Shown in pieces: positions 1 through 10,942 of a DNA stretch of 64,000 bases. This stretch comes from Dipteris shenzhenensis (Eukaryota > Polypodiophyta > Polypodiopsida > Gleicheniales): NCBI GenBank assembly GCA_047967505.1, contig CM106539.1. The stretch is one strand, 5' to 3'. The position numbers and the translations under genes are program-made. Below the pieces are notes generated by a model. It was not told the origin of the DNA, ran no database searches, and saw nothing but the letters and a program-made list of their open reading frames with translations. Positions within the stretch are counted from its first letter, which is position 1. The number at the start of each line of letters is the position of its first letter.

Positions 1-1170
1 ATTTTTGATTTCATGATGCCCTTCAAAGAGAGGCTCCTCAATGAGCTCCTCATCAGTATCCAAAACATATGCATCCTTAGGAACATTGATGTGATATTCC
101 CAACTAGGCACATGCTTCTTACTGGTGCAGTGTCCCCAAGACTCTTGAATACAAGCATTGCAGTAGCACGACAATATTTCCATTGCTATTTGATTAACAA
201 TACCTTGCGCAGCTCCTCGTATACAATGCATGGATTGTGTCTATGGCATAGGTTGACAGTCCCACTGTATAGATCTATCAATATCTACTTCCTTAACCTC
301 CCAAAAGACTCATGCTACATTCCTCTCCTTAGATGCAAAGCTAGCTTGAGCCCCACCAGACAAGTTGGTCCTCAAAAAATCCACGATATCTCTTGCATTT
401 TTTAAGGTGGCTCCATTTGGCTTTAGTTGTTCATGGGTCAATGCTCTCTTCACAACAGCCCCAACCCCTTTATGCTTGCCCTTTCCGTGTCCAAATCCAA
501 AGAAATTCCATGTCATCTTCAAACCCACCAGCTGTTCAAATCTAGAAACAAAATAGAAAGGTCTTCTAGCCTTGAATTGAGAGGCTACTCCATCCAACCA
601 ATCCCAATGCCTAATTAGCTCCAACCCTTGATTTAACAACCACATATAATGCTGCATAAAATAATGTTGGACAAAGAGGGTGTCGTGTACCTTGTCATTT
701 GAAATGAAAAAATGAAATGTCTTCTTCACCTCAAATCCAATACGGACATATGTTATGTGGACAAAAATTGTAACCTAGCTAGAGTGCCAGTGCATGGACT
801 GAATCTCGTTTTGCTCCTTGAAAGAATAGTTCTCTGCAAATTCCACTATTGAAACCACAACATCTTCTGGAAACCTCAGCAAACACTCTTTTAACTGTTT
901 AGCCTGCCACCTGCAAGTGTAATTGTGCTTGATGAATATTTTGAGGTGAGTCTTCATTCACCATATAAGTTCATTGCAATACATCTCGTTGCCAACAAGG
1001 TCTTTCCTTTGCTTCTTTTTCCCCTGCACTGTGGTTCTTGTCTCCACATTCTCAAAGACTTTCACCACCACCTTTCTGGAAACAAAATTCATCGCGCGTG
1101 GACAACATGACATTTTGCATGGGCCACATTTTTTGTAGTCACCCAAAAGACACCCACAATAGCAGTAGAA
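1..1170 (-). pseudogene. Degraded gene of an uncharacterised, probably transposon-encoded protein family (runs off window start)
   Basis: Read on the minus strand, one frame stays open from about 1,215 down to 310 except for two nonsense codons (958-960 TGA, 775-777 TAG). After a frame change near 300 it continues open to the window edge. Conserved-looking blocks in order are FAENYSFKEQNEIQS, a VTIFVHITY segment, LDGVASQFK, WNFFGFGHGKG, VKRAL and, near 180-110, a Cys-rich SCYCNACIQ followed by VPSWEY. From memory, proteins with DG..QFK, WxFFxxxHGKG and a trailing WEY occur as uncharacterised proteins in plants and animals, often multicopy. I infer a transposon protein, perhaps an RNase-H-fold nuclease, but no function is established. 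Two stops and a frame change mark it as a fairly young pseudogene. The start is not definable; upstream sequence becomes satellite. Confidence 0.6.
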
Positions 1171-1199
1171 AGGACAAGCAGTCATAAAGCACTGCCAAA

Positions 1200-2460
1200 G
1201 CAGTAATAAGCACATGCCAAGGAATGCTAAAGCACATGTAAAGCATAGTTCAAATAGAAATCAGTGGACAAGTTGCAAAACAAATCAATGTTAAGGCACT
1301 TTCAAAGCAGCCACAAAGCACATACACAGAACTTGTAAATTTCATGCAAAGCACATTACAAGTAGAAAGCTGTGGAAAAGCACTCATAAAGTAGTCAAGA
1401 AAAGGACAAGCAGTCATAAAGCACTACCAAAGCAATAATAAGCACATGCAAAGAACATGTAAAGCTCTACCAAAGCACATGTAAAGCACTCTTCAAATAG
1501 AAAGCAGTGGACAAGCAGCCATAAATCAATGTTAAGGCACTTTCAAAGCAATCACAAAGCACATACAGAGAGCTTGTAAATTTCATGCAAAGCACATTAC
1601 AAGTAGAAAGCAGTGGAAAAGAACTCATAAAGCAATCAAGAAAAGGATAAGCAACACTGCCAAAGCAGTAATAAGCACATGTAAAGAACTGCCAAAGCAC
1701 TTACAAATAGTCAAAAAGTAGTTTTTAAAAAGAAAGCACTAGTAACACAGTCACTAAGCAATTCTTAGCAAAATTTAAGAAGTCAAAAGCACATGCAAAT
1801 AACATGACAAACCACATACAGAGCTTTGCTAAAACACTACCAAACCAATTACAAAAGCAAGCAATGAGTGGCAAAGCAGCACTAAAGCATTATCATAGCA
1901 CTGAAAAGCACATGTAAAGCACTCGTCAAATAGAAAGCAGTGGACAAGCAGCCATAAATCAATGTTAAAGCACTTTCAAAGTAGTCACAAAGCACATAGA
2001 GAGAACTTGTAAATTTCATGCAAAGCACATTACACGTAGAAAGTAGTGGAAAAGCACTCATAAAGCAGTCAAGAAAAGGACAAGCAATCATAAAGCACTG
2101 GCCAAGCTGTAGCAAGCACATGCAAAGCACTACCAAAGTAGTCACAAAGCATTGCTAAAGCACTGGCAACCACTCAAAAAATCAAGTTGTCAAAAAGCAG
2201 TTTTTAAAAAGAAAGCAGTTGGTAAAGCAACACTGAGCATGAATCCAATACCATAGAAGCTTCTAAAGTGAAAAGATAGCCCTAAAGCCCTTGCAAAAGC
2301 ATTCTAAAGTGACAGACATTGCTGGGCATATGTGAAAACACTTCTAACATTGCTAAAGCGAATGCAAAGCACACCGTAAAGCACAAGCAAAAACTAGTCA
2401 CAAACCATTCTCAGAGCAATTACAAGAGAAGCCATGAGTGACATGGCCATGCAAGAGGAC
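1200..2460. repeat. AAAGCA-rich degenerate satellite block
   Basis: The plus strand is built from dozens of AAAGCA or AAGCAC hexamers a few bases apart. A higher-order unit of roughly 190-245 bp recurs with start anchors (TCAAATAGAAA..CAGTGGACAAG) near 1,248, 1,493 and 1,926. Long minus-strand reading frames across the block (1,467-1,700 and 1,882-2,145) are by-products of the repeat and resemble each other only because the DNA does. Confidence 0.75.
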
Positions 2461-2570
2461 CAAGTGGCATTGACAAAGCAGTCCAACAGAAGATCCACTT
2501 GAATTCCTTAACTTGGAGTCTACATGGCTACAAGGAGTCACATAGCAATGAGAATGCAACCTCAAATCAC

Positions 2571-2734
2571 TTCATCATGGAAAAAACCAGTCTAGAAGCA
2601 GTTCATTATGGCAAAAACCAGTCTAGAAGCAGCTCATTATGGTAAAAACTAGACTAGAAGCAATTCATCATGGCAAAAACTAGTCTAGAAATAGTTCATC
2701 ATGGCAAAAACCAATCTAGAAGTAGCTCATTATG
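2571..2734. repeat. 31-bp minisatellite, five copies plus a partial
   Basis: Five head-to-tail copies of a 31-bp unit (consensus begins TTCATCATGGCAAAAACCAG and ends TCTAGAAGCAG) start at 2,571, 2,602, 2,633, 2,664 and 2,695. A 9-bp partial copy follows. Copies differ by one to five substitutions. There are no spacers, so this is a tandem repeat. Confidence 0.9.
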
Positions 2735-4250
2735 ACTTAGATGAGGAATCATGGGGAGGCGGCCTGAGGTTCCTCAAGAAGATACAATCAAGCATATCAT
2801 CTTCTTTTAAAATAGCAGCCCACTAATAACACAGTAGGTCTTAGAGAATTTAACATCAGACATTGAGTATTTGAATGAACATGAAAGCATTGGAAGCAAG
2901 CAAATCATATAGTTCAAAGGCAACAAAGGGAATAAGATGAGTAAGTTAGAACGAGGTGAAATGGAAGCAAATATTTAGCTGTGACTCTAAAGCAATCAAG
3001 TTCCAATCTTGTAGAATTGGGATAGTCATATTACAAAGCACACAAACCCAAACATCCCAATTCAGCACTAAAAATCCAACTTTGGAACATGAAATACTTT
3101 TGCCAACATAGCTGCAAGTGTAGCAATATGGGGCAACAAAAAAATAGGTGACAATTTGAGAGTAACCCAAATGGATAACGGGACAAAAGTTTACTAAAGG
3201 ATTGAAAGCAGGATACCAAGGCATAACACGTGCAAAAATTCCATTACCCAAGTAGTTGCTCTTCCATCCAGATAAAAATCTAAGCTTTTGAAGTAATGAT
3301 GCCAAGTATGAGAATCTAATATCAATTTTCTCAAAGTTTGGATGTGCATCTCGGGCCTTTAGGTTTGTCCTTTAGCATAACCAGAGTATTGTTCCCAAGA
3401 TATATAGCAGCTTAAAGGTTACTATGATCTATGTCATATGGAATTGAGAGGGGGAAATCCCATTACTTGATGCAAAAACACAATGCCACCTTTAAGGAAT
3501 AAAAGAGAAATTTAATTGATGTCTTAGATCCTCAGGCTTCTTGAAATCCAAGCATAGGTATAGATAGAATAATCCCATCAAGAATAGGTCAAAGGCAACG
3601 GTGACCCCTGGAAGTGACTAGAAAATTAATGGCCATTGAAAATCAATGTACTAATAGTACATCAAGACCATATGCAAGCAAAAGGTGGCACTAAAAATGG
3701 AGCAAAAATGACTTGGTGACTAGATAATACTGATGTGTAATGAGGAAGGTGCACCAAGATGGAAGGAGAGTGTTTGTTATAAGCATAAAGAAATCAATAC
3801 ACATGATGAAGGATGCACTAAGGTGAATAACTCAAGAAGTAGAAAGAGTTCTATATAAATGGCAAGATGCCTAGCCACTAAGGATTCTTGGCCTTGGTCA
3901 CCATCTATTAGTTTCCCTCTTAGGCCTATTAATAAAGGGGATGCTCTTCAAAAAAACCTTGAGATTAGACCTTGAACCACATCCAAATGAAAGACTTTGT
4001 CAGCGATCACTGAAGCATAACAATGCATGGCATCATTGGATATAAGAGGCTCTTAAGTATTTATTCCATCTTTTTCATGTGTTTTTATTCATTGGATAAC
4101 ACTCCTTAGATATCCTTTTATGTGTAGAGGTATATTTATGATTGTTTGAAATTACTCACAAAGATGTATATTTATGAATGGTTGAGATGGATATCATTGT
4201 GGGCATTGCATACCCTTTTAAGGGATTGAGTTTACTTGATGCAAGAGTCA
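2735..4250. other. Intergenic or TE-derived sequence, nothing recognised
   Basis: AT-rich unique sequence. A 119-codon minus-strand frame (2,946-3,305) is open but shows no recognisable motif. Its position downstream of a minus-strand gypsy element suggests it could be that element's decayed integrase or LTR, but I could not confirm this. Confidence 0.4.
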
Positions 4251-4279
4251 ATTACAATGGAAATAATACTTCTTCACCC

Positions 4280-4540
4280 AACTCTCCGCAACACCCACAT
4301 TTAAACATAGAAAACAAAAGGGTTGCTGAGTAAATAATGCCTTAATTTTGCACACTAAATATCATGTCCAAAGCTTCTTACTCACTAAACTGTATTTAGA
4401 CTCGATGGGAGTCAACAACCAACTAGCATAATACAGTGGATAATCCAACTGATCATCTAGTTGAACCAATGCATATCCAAAAGCATCAACGTGCACATGG
4501 AAAATGATATCCCATCTTAGTTTCCTTAAAAGGGGTGTAG
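4280..4540 (-). pseudogene. Gypsy RNase H fragment (element A)
   Basis: In shifting minus-strand frames I read FHVHVDAFGYAL, YPLYYASWLLTP, ESKYS and RHYLLSNPFVFYV. This matches the gypsy RNase H order (HxDAS.., YASR.L.., EKE.L.., FR.YLL...F). At least two frameshifts are needed. Confidence 0.65.
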
Positions 4541-4699
4541 CAACAGCTCAGCTTTTCATGTCATGAAAGACAATAGACACTAAGAAGTCCATTCAAACTG
4601 GGCATCCTTTTTAGTTAATTCATATAATGGAGCTACAATCTTGGCAAAAGCCTTGATAAAATGCCTGTAAAATTAATAAATCCCACAAAAGAATGCAAT

Positions 4700-5420
4700 T
4701 GAGTCACATTCTCAAGCTTTGGCATTTGCTAAATAACATGAATTTTACCTAGCTCGATGCATATACCATCTTGTGAAATGACATGCCCGAGCAAGATATC
4801 AAATTGTAAACAGAACACACTCTTGGCAGGATTTAAGTAAATGCCAACTTGCCTACATCTTTGAAAGAAATTTTTGAGGAAGCCGAGATGATCAATGTGT
4901 ATAGAATACACACAAAATCATCCAAATAACTGGCTATGAATTCAGTTAGATAGTATCTGAAAGTCTCTACCATAAAATCTTGACAAGTTGAGGGTGCATT
5001 TCTCAAAGCAAAAGGCATTACTTGGGTTGCATAAGCTCCCCATTTTGTAATGAAGGCAGTTTTAAATTTATCTTTAAGAGTGATAGTGATTTGATTGTAG
5101 CCACTGTAACCATCCTTAAATGAGTACATCTCATGTCCTACAACTTGATCCAAGATTCAATCTGTAAAAAGTGTTGGAAATGGGTTGGGAATAGGTTGTG
5201 ATTTCAACTTCTAATAACCCATATATATTCGGAGCTAACCATTTTTCTTTTTTGGCACTACCACAATGGGAAGTGACCAATCATTGCGGTCAATAGCATA
5301 AATGAATCCAGCATGAAGAAGTTGATCTACCTCATCTTCACCTACTTAGCATAATTTGGATTCATCCTATACCTTTATTGCTGAATTGGATTGGCATCTG
5401 GAACCAAAGAAATTCTATGT
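4700..5420 (-). pseudogene. Gypsy reverse transcriptase (element A)
   Basis: The minus strand shows DGYSGYNQI, TAFITKWGAY, VMPFALRNAPSTCQ and ASYLDDFV, then (other frame) HLGFLKNFFQRCRQ and NPAKSVF..LLGHVIS. These are the standard finger-palm blocks of Ty3/gypsy RT. The catalytic box reads YLDD, a variant of YxDD. A frame change near 4,900 and upstream stops inactivate it. Confidence 0.85.
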
Positions 5421-6119
5421 TGACACAGCTCTAGGGGAACTCCCCAAAGATCAGTATAGTTCCAGACAAAACATCCTTATACCTAGTGAAAAGTTCTTTA
5501 ACAACTTTGAGTTACTCAAAGGAGGAATTGAGATGTACCACAACAATTGTGCAGGTTTATCATCCGCTCCAAGATTGAGTTCATGGGTTGGTTCTGGCAC
5601 CAACAACTACTTAGTTTCAAGGCATGTAATAGTTATGGGTGTCTCTACCAGTGCCCTTTCTCCTTCAATGTCTTCAACAAATTTTTTTATAAATAGATCT
5701 TTTTGTTTAGCAATTTGCTTGGCCTTCAGTTTTTCAACAGGCAACCACTTGGAAATATCAATCTCTCTGATAGGAAGTATCTGTAGCTCCATCAATCGTG
5801 ATTCCTCATCTTGAGGAAATGGATCTATAACTTCCAAATCTTTAGGCTAATAACTACTCAAAACCTTCCAAGGGTTATTGGGAATGTAGACATCTTGGTT
5901 ATCAGTTTTGATTATCATTTCCTTTAAACCCCAATCATGTAGTACCTTTCACTTTTAAGTCAAGGTTGTCCCAATAGAATAGGGTAGGCACTTCGCTCCA
6001 TGGAAATCATAATAAAAATAACTATGTAATAATTGCTGCCTACTGAAATGACAACATCTTGTAGCATACCTTTTGGGTCAACTGGTCATTGATCTTCCAC
6101 CTACATTTGGAAAGGAGAT

Positions 6120-6340
6120 GGCTTGAATGTCTTAAACTTCAACTACTTAGCAATATCTTTAGGAATAATGTTTACTCCTAAACCACCATCTATTATTACA
6201 CTTGGTATAGTCTACTTTTTAACTTTGATGGTGATCACTAGCGCATCTTCATTTACCACTGGTGTGTCAAAGACAGGTATAGTAACTAAAGAGTTGACCT
6301 CCTTCAACTTCTCTTCAGATTCCTTAATCTACTAGGTGAA
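6120..6340 (-). pseudogene. Retropepsin-like protease region (element A)
   Basis: The minus strand reads VIIDGGLGVNIIP. This matches the aspartic protease flap region of plant gypsy elements that carry D-G-G rather than D-T/S-G. Two in-frame TAG codons flank the core. About 150 bases downstream, near 6,000-5,960, the weak match AYPILLGQP fits the conserved second half. Confidence 0.65.
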
Positions 6341-6969
6341 GAAATCACGAGAATACAGAGCTATCCACATCAATTCAGCAAATGTAAGGATGATCTTCAT
6401 ATTCTTGAATATTTCCTAGATTCAAGCTAGCTTTGTGCTAGAATCAAATGAAGTGTTTGTTCTTGCACACTTTGTTCCCTAGACTTTGAAGACTCACTAG
6501 TTTAGTGATGGGTAGTTGAGACTACTGGATGGCATTTCCACTACTGGTGCTTTGCCCTTCAAATCTCTTGCAATTTTAGCAGAAAATTCTTTTTTTTCCT
6601 TCCAATTGACATCCTTGTCTAATGGACCAGTATCTACAGAGGTTGCAACTGGACCTTTTGACATGGTAACCACTTGGGCTACAACTCGGTTACGAATGCT
6701 CGACATTTTGGATCCACTTATTTTCATTCCATATTAGTTTTGAGGAACTTCAAATGTTCAGCCCAAATCAGATAGTTGGAAAGGAAATGATTCTCTCCAT
6801 AGCAAAAACATTTGAGCTTAGAAGAAGGATCTATCTTCTTCTCCTTACCATTATTTCCCTTATCTTACTGCTTAGGGTGTGGTGGTTTGCCACTATCAGG
6901 CCGGGTGTTAGTTGTCACTTGGTTAGTAGATACTTGATGATTCTTGCCATTGAACCAGTAGTCAGATTC

Positions 6970-7070
6970 GTCATGCCCAAACTTGGTGCAAATGTTACAA
7001 TATTTGGTTTTGCATTCGTCCTCTCAGTATGACTAGTCCTAGAGCACCTATTACACCATTTTCCATTGCT
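6970..7070 (-). pseudogene. Tandem CCHC zinc knuckles of Gag (element A)
   Basis: Two CX2CX4H motifs can be read on the minus strand, CNRCSRTSH and CNICTKFGH, separated by a frame change. In the second, the residue five after His is Tyr where the final Cys is expected. The CCHC box binds element RNA in Gag proteins; this copy could not form the second site properly. Confidence 0.65.
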
Positions 7071-7575
7071 ACCTGGTTTTCCTTGAATGACCAATTCCTT
7101 CAGTGCATTTTTAACCCTGCCTTGAGTTTATCTTTTGTTGCTAGTGCTTCTTCAGTATCACTGCCAAAATCTTTCTTCTTTGTCTTGTCTTTCAAGATTT
7201 CACTCTTTTCAAGAGATATAGCTTGGTCAAGCAACTCTTCATATGTCTTAGTCAGGTTCACTATCTCCTCTGGTTTAGTACGCAAGTCCACCTATGTGCA
7301 TCCTGTAATCAGTCAAGTAATCATAGACTTGTCATCTGGTACAATAGTCAAAAATTGCTTGATAAGAGCTTACATCTAAAGTAAAAAGTCTTGGCCCAAT
7401 GGGATCTCCCTTATTTTATTCTACCTCACTCAGCTTTGTACGAACAAATTCCTCATTGATTTCCTATCTGAATTGTCATAGGAATGCTTCTGACATAGCA
7501 TACTAATAAGGAAAATACCCAGTTGCAAATTGGTTGAACCACCTCTTTGCATTTTTAGTTAAAGTACCATTGTTA
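7060..7575 (-). pseudogene. Gypsy Gag capsid-like region (element A)
   Basis: The minus strand reads AKRWFNQFATGYFP near 7,555-7,510, then EAFL..QFR.EINEEFVRTKL, a typical plant retrotransposon Gag segment, with several in-frame stops. A lysine/glutamate-rich stretch follows (7,291-7,100; begins MDLRTKPEEIVNLTKTYEE). It would have formed the particle shell for the element's RNA. Not functional. Confidence 0.7.
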
Positions 7576-7599
7576 AAGTAGCATGATGTTAGATTTTAA

Positions 7600-8300
7600 A
7601 AGAGTCCCACTAAGCTTGATGTGAAAATGCCTCAATTGTGCAAAACAATATTCATGCCTACATTTGTGTGCTTATCAAATATCACATAGTATAAATTCTA
7701 TGTAACAAATAATATTTTGTTGTATGGAGATTGAATTGTGTAGAATAATGTGCACAAGAATGGATTGTAGGAAATTTAGAGCAATAAATAATGCATTGTG
7801 TATTGTCTCAATGATTAAAATCCAAGTCATTAATATCAACATTTCAAGTCATCTATTACTTCTTTAGCTAACTTGATATAAAAAATTTTCAGGAATTTGT
7901 ATACATATCCTTTTAGAGTACTATGACCTTAGTGGAGGACTAAAATTGGTCTTTACTTGCTAGATAACATAGTTTAATCCTTAAAGCTATGATATTACTT
8001 CCTTATCAAATCATAGCTTCTAGATTTTTTGGACGAAGCTACTACATACACTTTGAGAGCTATTCCATCTTTGTGAATGGAATAGTTTGGTATAATCATG
8101 CTAATTTAAGATATGTTTTAGAATGTCCATGGTGATAATTCTTGCTTTTATAGAGTGGGATGATTGCAGACAAAAAGAATCAAGCTACATAGAGAATTGT
8201 TCAATGAATAGGTCCCATACACACTCTGGAAGTAAAATTTCAACATAATAAGATAGTGCTGGGAGATGGGGAGGGGCTTACAGAAAACTTTGACTTAATA
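7600..8300. other. AT-rich spacer, nothing recognised
   Basis: No open frame or motif of note between the gag remains and the microsatellite cluster. Confidence 0.4.
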
Positions 8301-8308
8301 AGACCAAT

Positions 8309-8358
8309 CTATGTGTGTGTGTGTGTGTGTTTGCATGCGCATACGTGTGTGTGTGTGT
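8309..8358. repeat. (GT)n microsatellite
   Basis: Two GT runs are separated by GCATGCGCATACG. They continue directly into the 102-bp duplicated unit that follows. Confidence 0.9.
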
Positions 8359-8550
8359 CCCTTGAGCCATCAATGTTAAACAATTAACAAAACTTTTATG
8401 CATGAGCATTCATGCGCCCACACGTGCATGTGTGTTATACTATCTCTTTTATGTGTGTATCCCTCGAGCCATCAATGTTAAACAATTTTGTTTTGAATAA
8501 TAAAACTTTTATGCATGAGCATTCATGCGCCCACATGTGCATGTGTGTTA

Positions 8551-8555
<5 letters not shown>
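8358..8555. repeat. Direct duplication of a ~100-bp unit
   Basis: The segment GAGCCATCAATGTTAAACAA ... ATGCATGAGCATTCATGCGC ... GTGCATGTGTGTTATAC occurs from 8,364 and again from 8,466. The second copy has a short insertion (TTTTGTTTTGAATAAT) near its start. Confidence 0.85.
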
Positions 8556-8598
<43 letters not shown>

Positions 8599-8611
8599 TG
8601 TGTGTGTGTGT
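8554..8611. repeat. Compound (GA)n(GT)n microsatellite
   Basis: About 21 GA dinucleotides run directly into about 7 GT dinucleotides. Minus- and plus-strand frames across it are low-complexity artefacts. Confidence 0.95.
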
Positions 8612-10942
8612 TTACTTAAGCGATCATTTGTGGCCCATTATAAAGCAATCCATTTATGTTTCAAACCATGTAATGAAAATTTAAACTCAGCTATGGAGCA
8701 TCATGCATAGAGAGAGATAATGTGAGAAATGTTTATTTACAAGGAAGAACTTTGGATCCTCTAAAATGTTTTATCTAGATTTCCTATGTGTGTCCTTTCA
8801 TGGTGGAACATGCCAATATAAGGGAATGGCGATTAACTAGATTGACTTTGATAGTGAGATAAAACAGTCTTGACCATTTGAAAAGGCAAAGTACGACCAT
8901 ATTTTAATGATGTTATAAAAATGGCTTTCCTTAAATAATGATAAGTACCTTTGAGTATTATTTGATGCAATAACACATGGTCATCACGGAAGTGCCCTGG
9001 CTATATGCACAAAGGATGTGTAAAGCAACAAGCACCTTAGAAAAAATGCCAAAGCAACAATAATAGAGCTCGAACGAAAAGCATGGCAAGTTGTCAAGGG
9101 TGCCAAATAATCATAAAGAGGAAAAAAACAAACATTTCTTGGTGGAGTGATGTAGCATGATGTGTAAAAGTGTAAACTCTTGGAGAAAACTAAATATGAG
9201 CATAAGTGTGGTGCAGGCTCAAAAGGAAGGATACGGAATTTTCTCGGATTGAAAAGACTTGAGGGTTGCCATTAGTTCACTTCTGACTTGAACCATAGCA
9301 AAGGTGTATAGATTATGGCGATGAAGCAACCGACAAGCTTGCAAAAGACATGCTCATCACACGTGAAAAGCGAAGCATGTAGGATCCACGTTAGTCCGAG
9401 TCCACGTGAGCATTCTGAGTGTTCTTTGCCGTCAGTTCTTAAACCAACTGATCAACAGAATGATATGGGACGGTGTGATTTGCCAGGCTAATGCCCCCTT
9501 TCTCTTAGAAATATCCACGCAAAGCTGGGAATATATGCTCAACACTATTCATTGGCCCAAAAGTGCGCCTGTCAAAAACTCAAAAGCATGCAGGCCGTGT
9601 GCCTGGTCGCAATCGAGGGGCCAGTGGTGCAAATCTCTTTGATGGGAAGGGTAGGACCCAAAGTCCGGATGATACGCGTAGCTAAGTTCAAAACTCACAA
9701 AGCGAGCGGTAGAGATCTGAAGGCAGAATTGTTTAAGATCAAGAGTCAGGAAACTACGTTAAGTTGCTTGCTGCAATAATTCTCGTGGGAAAAGGAGAGT
9801 ATAAAGAAATCCGGGGGGGATAGACATCAAGAAGCACATCACGCTCCAATACACATCAGAGAGCATCTCACTCTAGATGATACCCCTCCCACTCAATAAG
9901 GACGTGCTTGGGAATATACAAATAAGGTGGACAATGCACCATAGGCCTCCTACAGCTAAAACGAATGCATGCTTGGATATGGGGATCTAAGATGCTTGAG
10001 CCTTCGTATGGACACCCATGACCCTCTTATGGGCACACATGGCGGGTGGAAAGTTATTGCCAATCCCATTTGGTGGAGCATATGAGAATGGCACGATCAC
10101 CCGATAACTACTACACTCACTATGCCCTCCATCAAGTTAATGCCTACACTTCATATGCCATCGTGATTGGTTCTATCCCATTTTGCATCACAAATCTTGA
10201 AACGTCCCCTTTATCCTTGCTTCTAAAGTCCATTAAAAATTTTCCATTGATAAAATCGTTTTTATTCTTTTTCGAATTGAGATGTTCTAACCTAAAGTAC
10301 AAGGATGGCTAGAACATGTACACTAACTACTAAACCAAAGATAGTGATAAACACAAAACCCTATATAGATTAGCCAAACATGAGCTACAAAACATTGACA
10401 TATTTACTTTTCATAATCATTGATCATGTGTTTAACAAAGAACACAATTCACCTCCGATTCACCCTCCCATATTAGTCAATGATGGGGAGATATTAAATT
10501 GATGGATTATCCCCAGCTAAAGGTGAGACATTTGAAATAGACTAATCTTGATCATTTTTATTCCTTCATCCTCTGAAAAATGAGTGAGAAGACTCAAAAT
10601 CCCATCTCCCCACCCTTTCTCCATAGACATGGGTGTGGGTCTAATGACATCTTTACCATTGCCCACTCACCCTCGCCACAATTTACTTCTAGTTCTTAAC
10701 CTTACAATATGAAATTCCATGCCCACATACAATCAATTCATAACTCATTTATTGAATTTGGCTTACAAGATGGTTGATCAACAATTGTCACCTTATATTC
10801 AATTGATAAAAGTGGCATCAACCAAAAAAGAAAATGTGGTCATCAAAATGGTGGTAAATGAATTTACCTAATCATAGGCTATATCCTATTGATGATGGAG
10901 CACCTCAATCCAAAAACAGTCTACAAATTTTTTTGCGTGTTT
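8612..10942. other. Unique sequence, no gene recognised
   Basis: Several short open frames exist (9,406-9,642, 9,552-9,779, 10,046-10,312) without recognisable domains. 9.2-10.0 kb is slightly more GC-rich than its surroundings and may derive from an unrecognised element. Confidence 0.35.

Larger units (their letters stand above)
4250..7580 (-). mobile_element. Degraded Ty3/gypsy retrotransposon, gag to RNase H (element A)
   Basis: Gag, zinc knuckles, protease, reverse transcriptase and RNase H remains occur in the expected order from high to low coordinates on the minus strand. All are interrupted by stops and frame changes. Gag-protease-RT-RNase H order with no integrase before RT fits Ty3/gypsy rather than Ty1/copia. 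No LTRs or integrase were recognised, so element borders are approximate. Confidence 0.85.

Noticed and set aside
1467-2145. Two similar minus-strand proteins that look like paralogues
   Set aside because: They are translations of the AAAGCA satellite; similarity follows from the DNA repeat, with no domain.
2571-2734. CRISPR-like array of 31-bp repeats
   Set aside because: Copies are directly adjacent with no spacers, and the context is a plant genome; it is a minisatellite.
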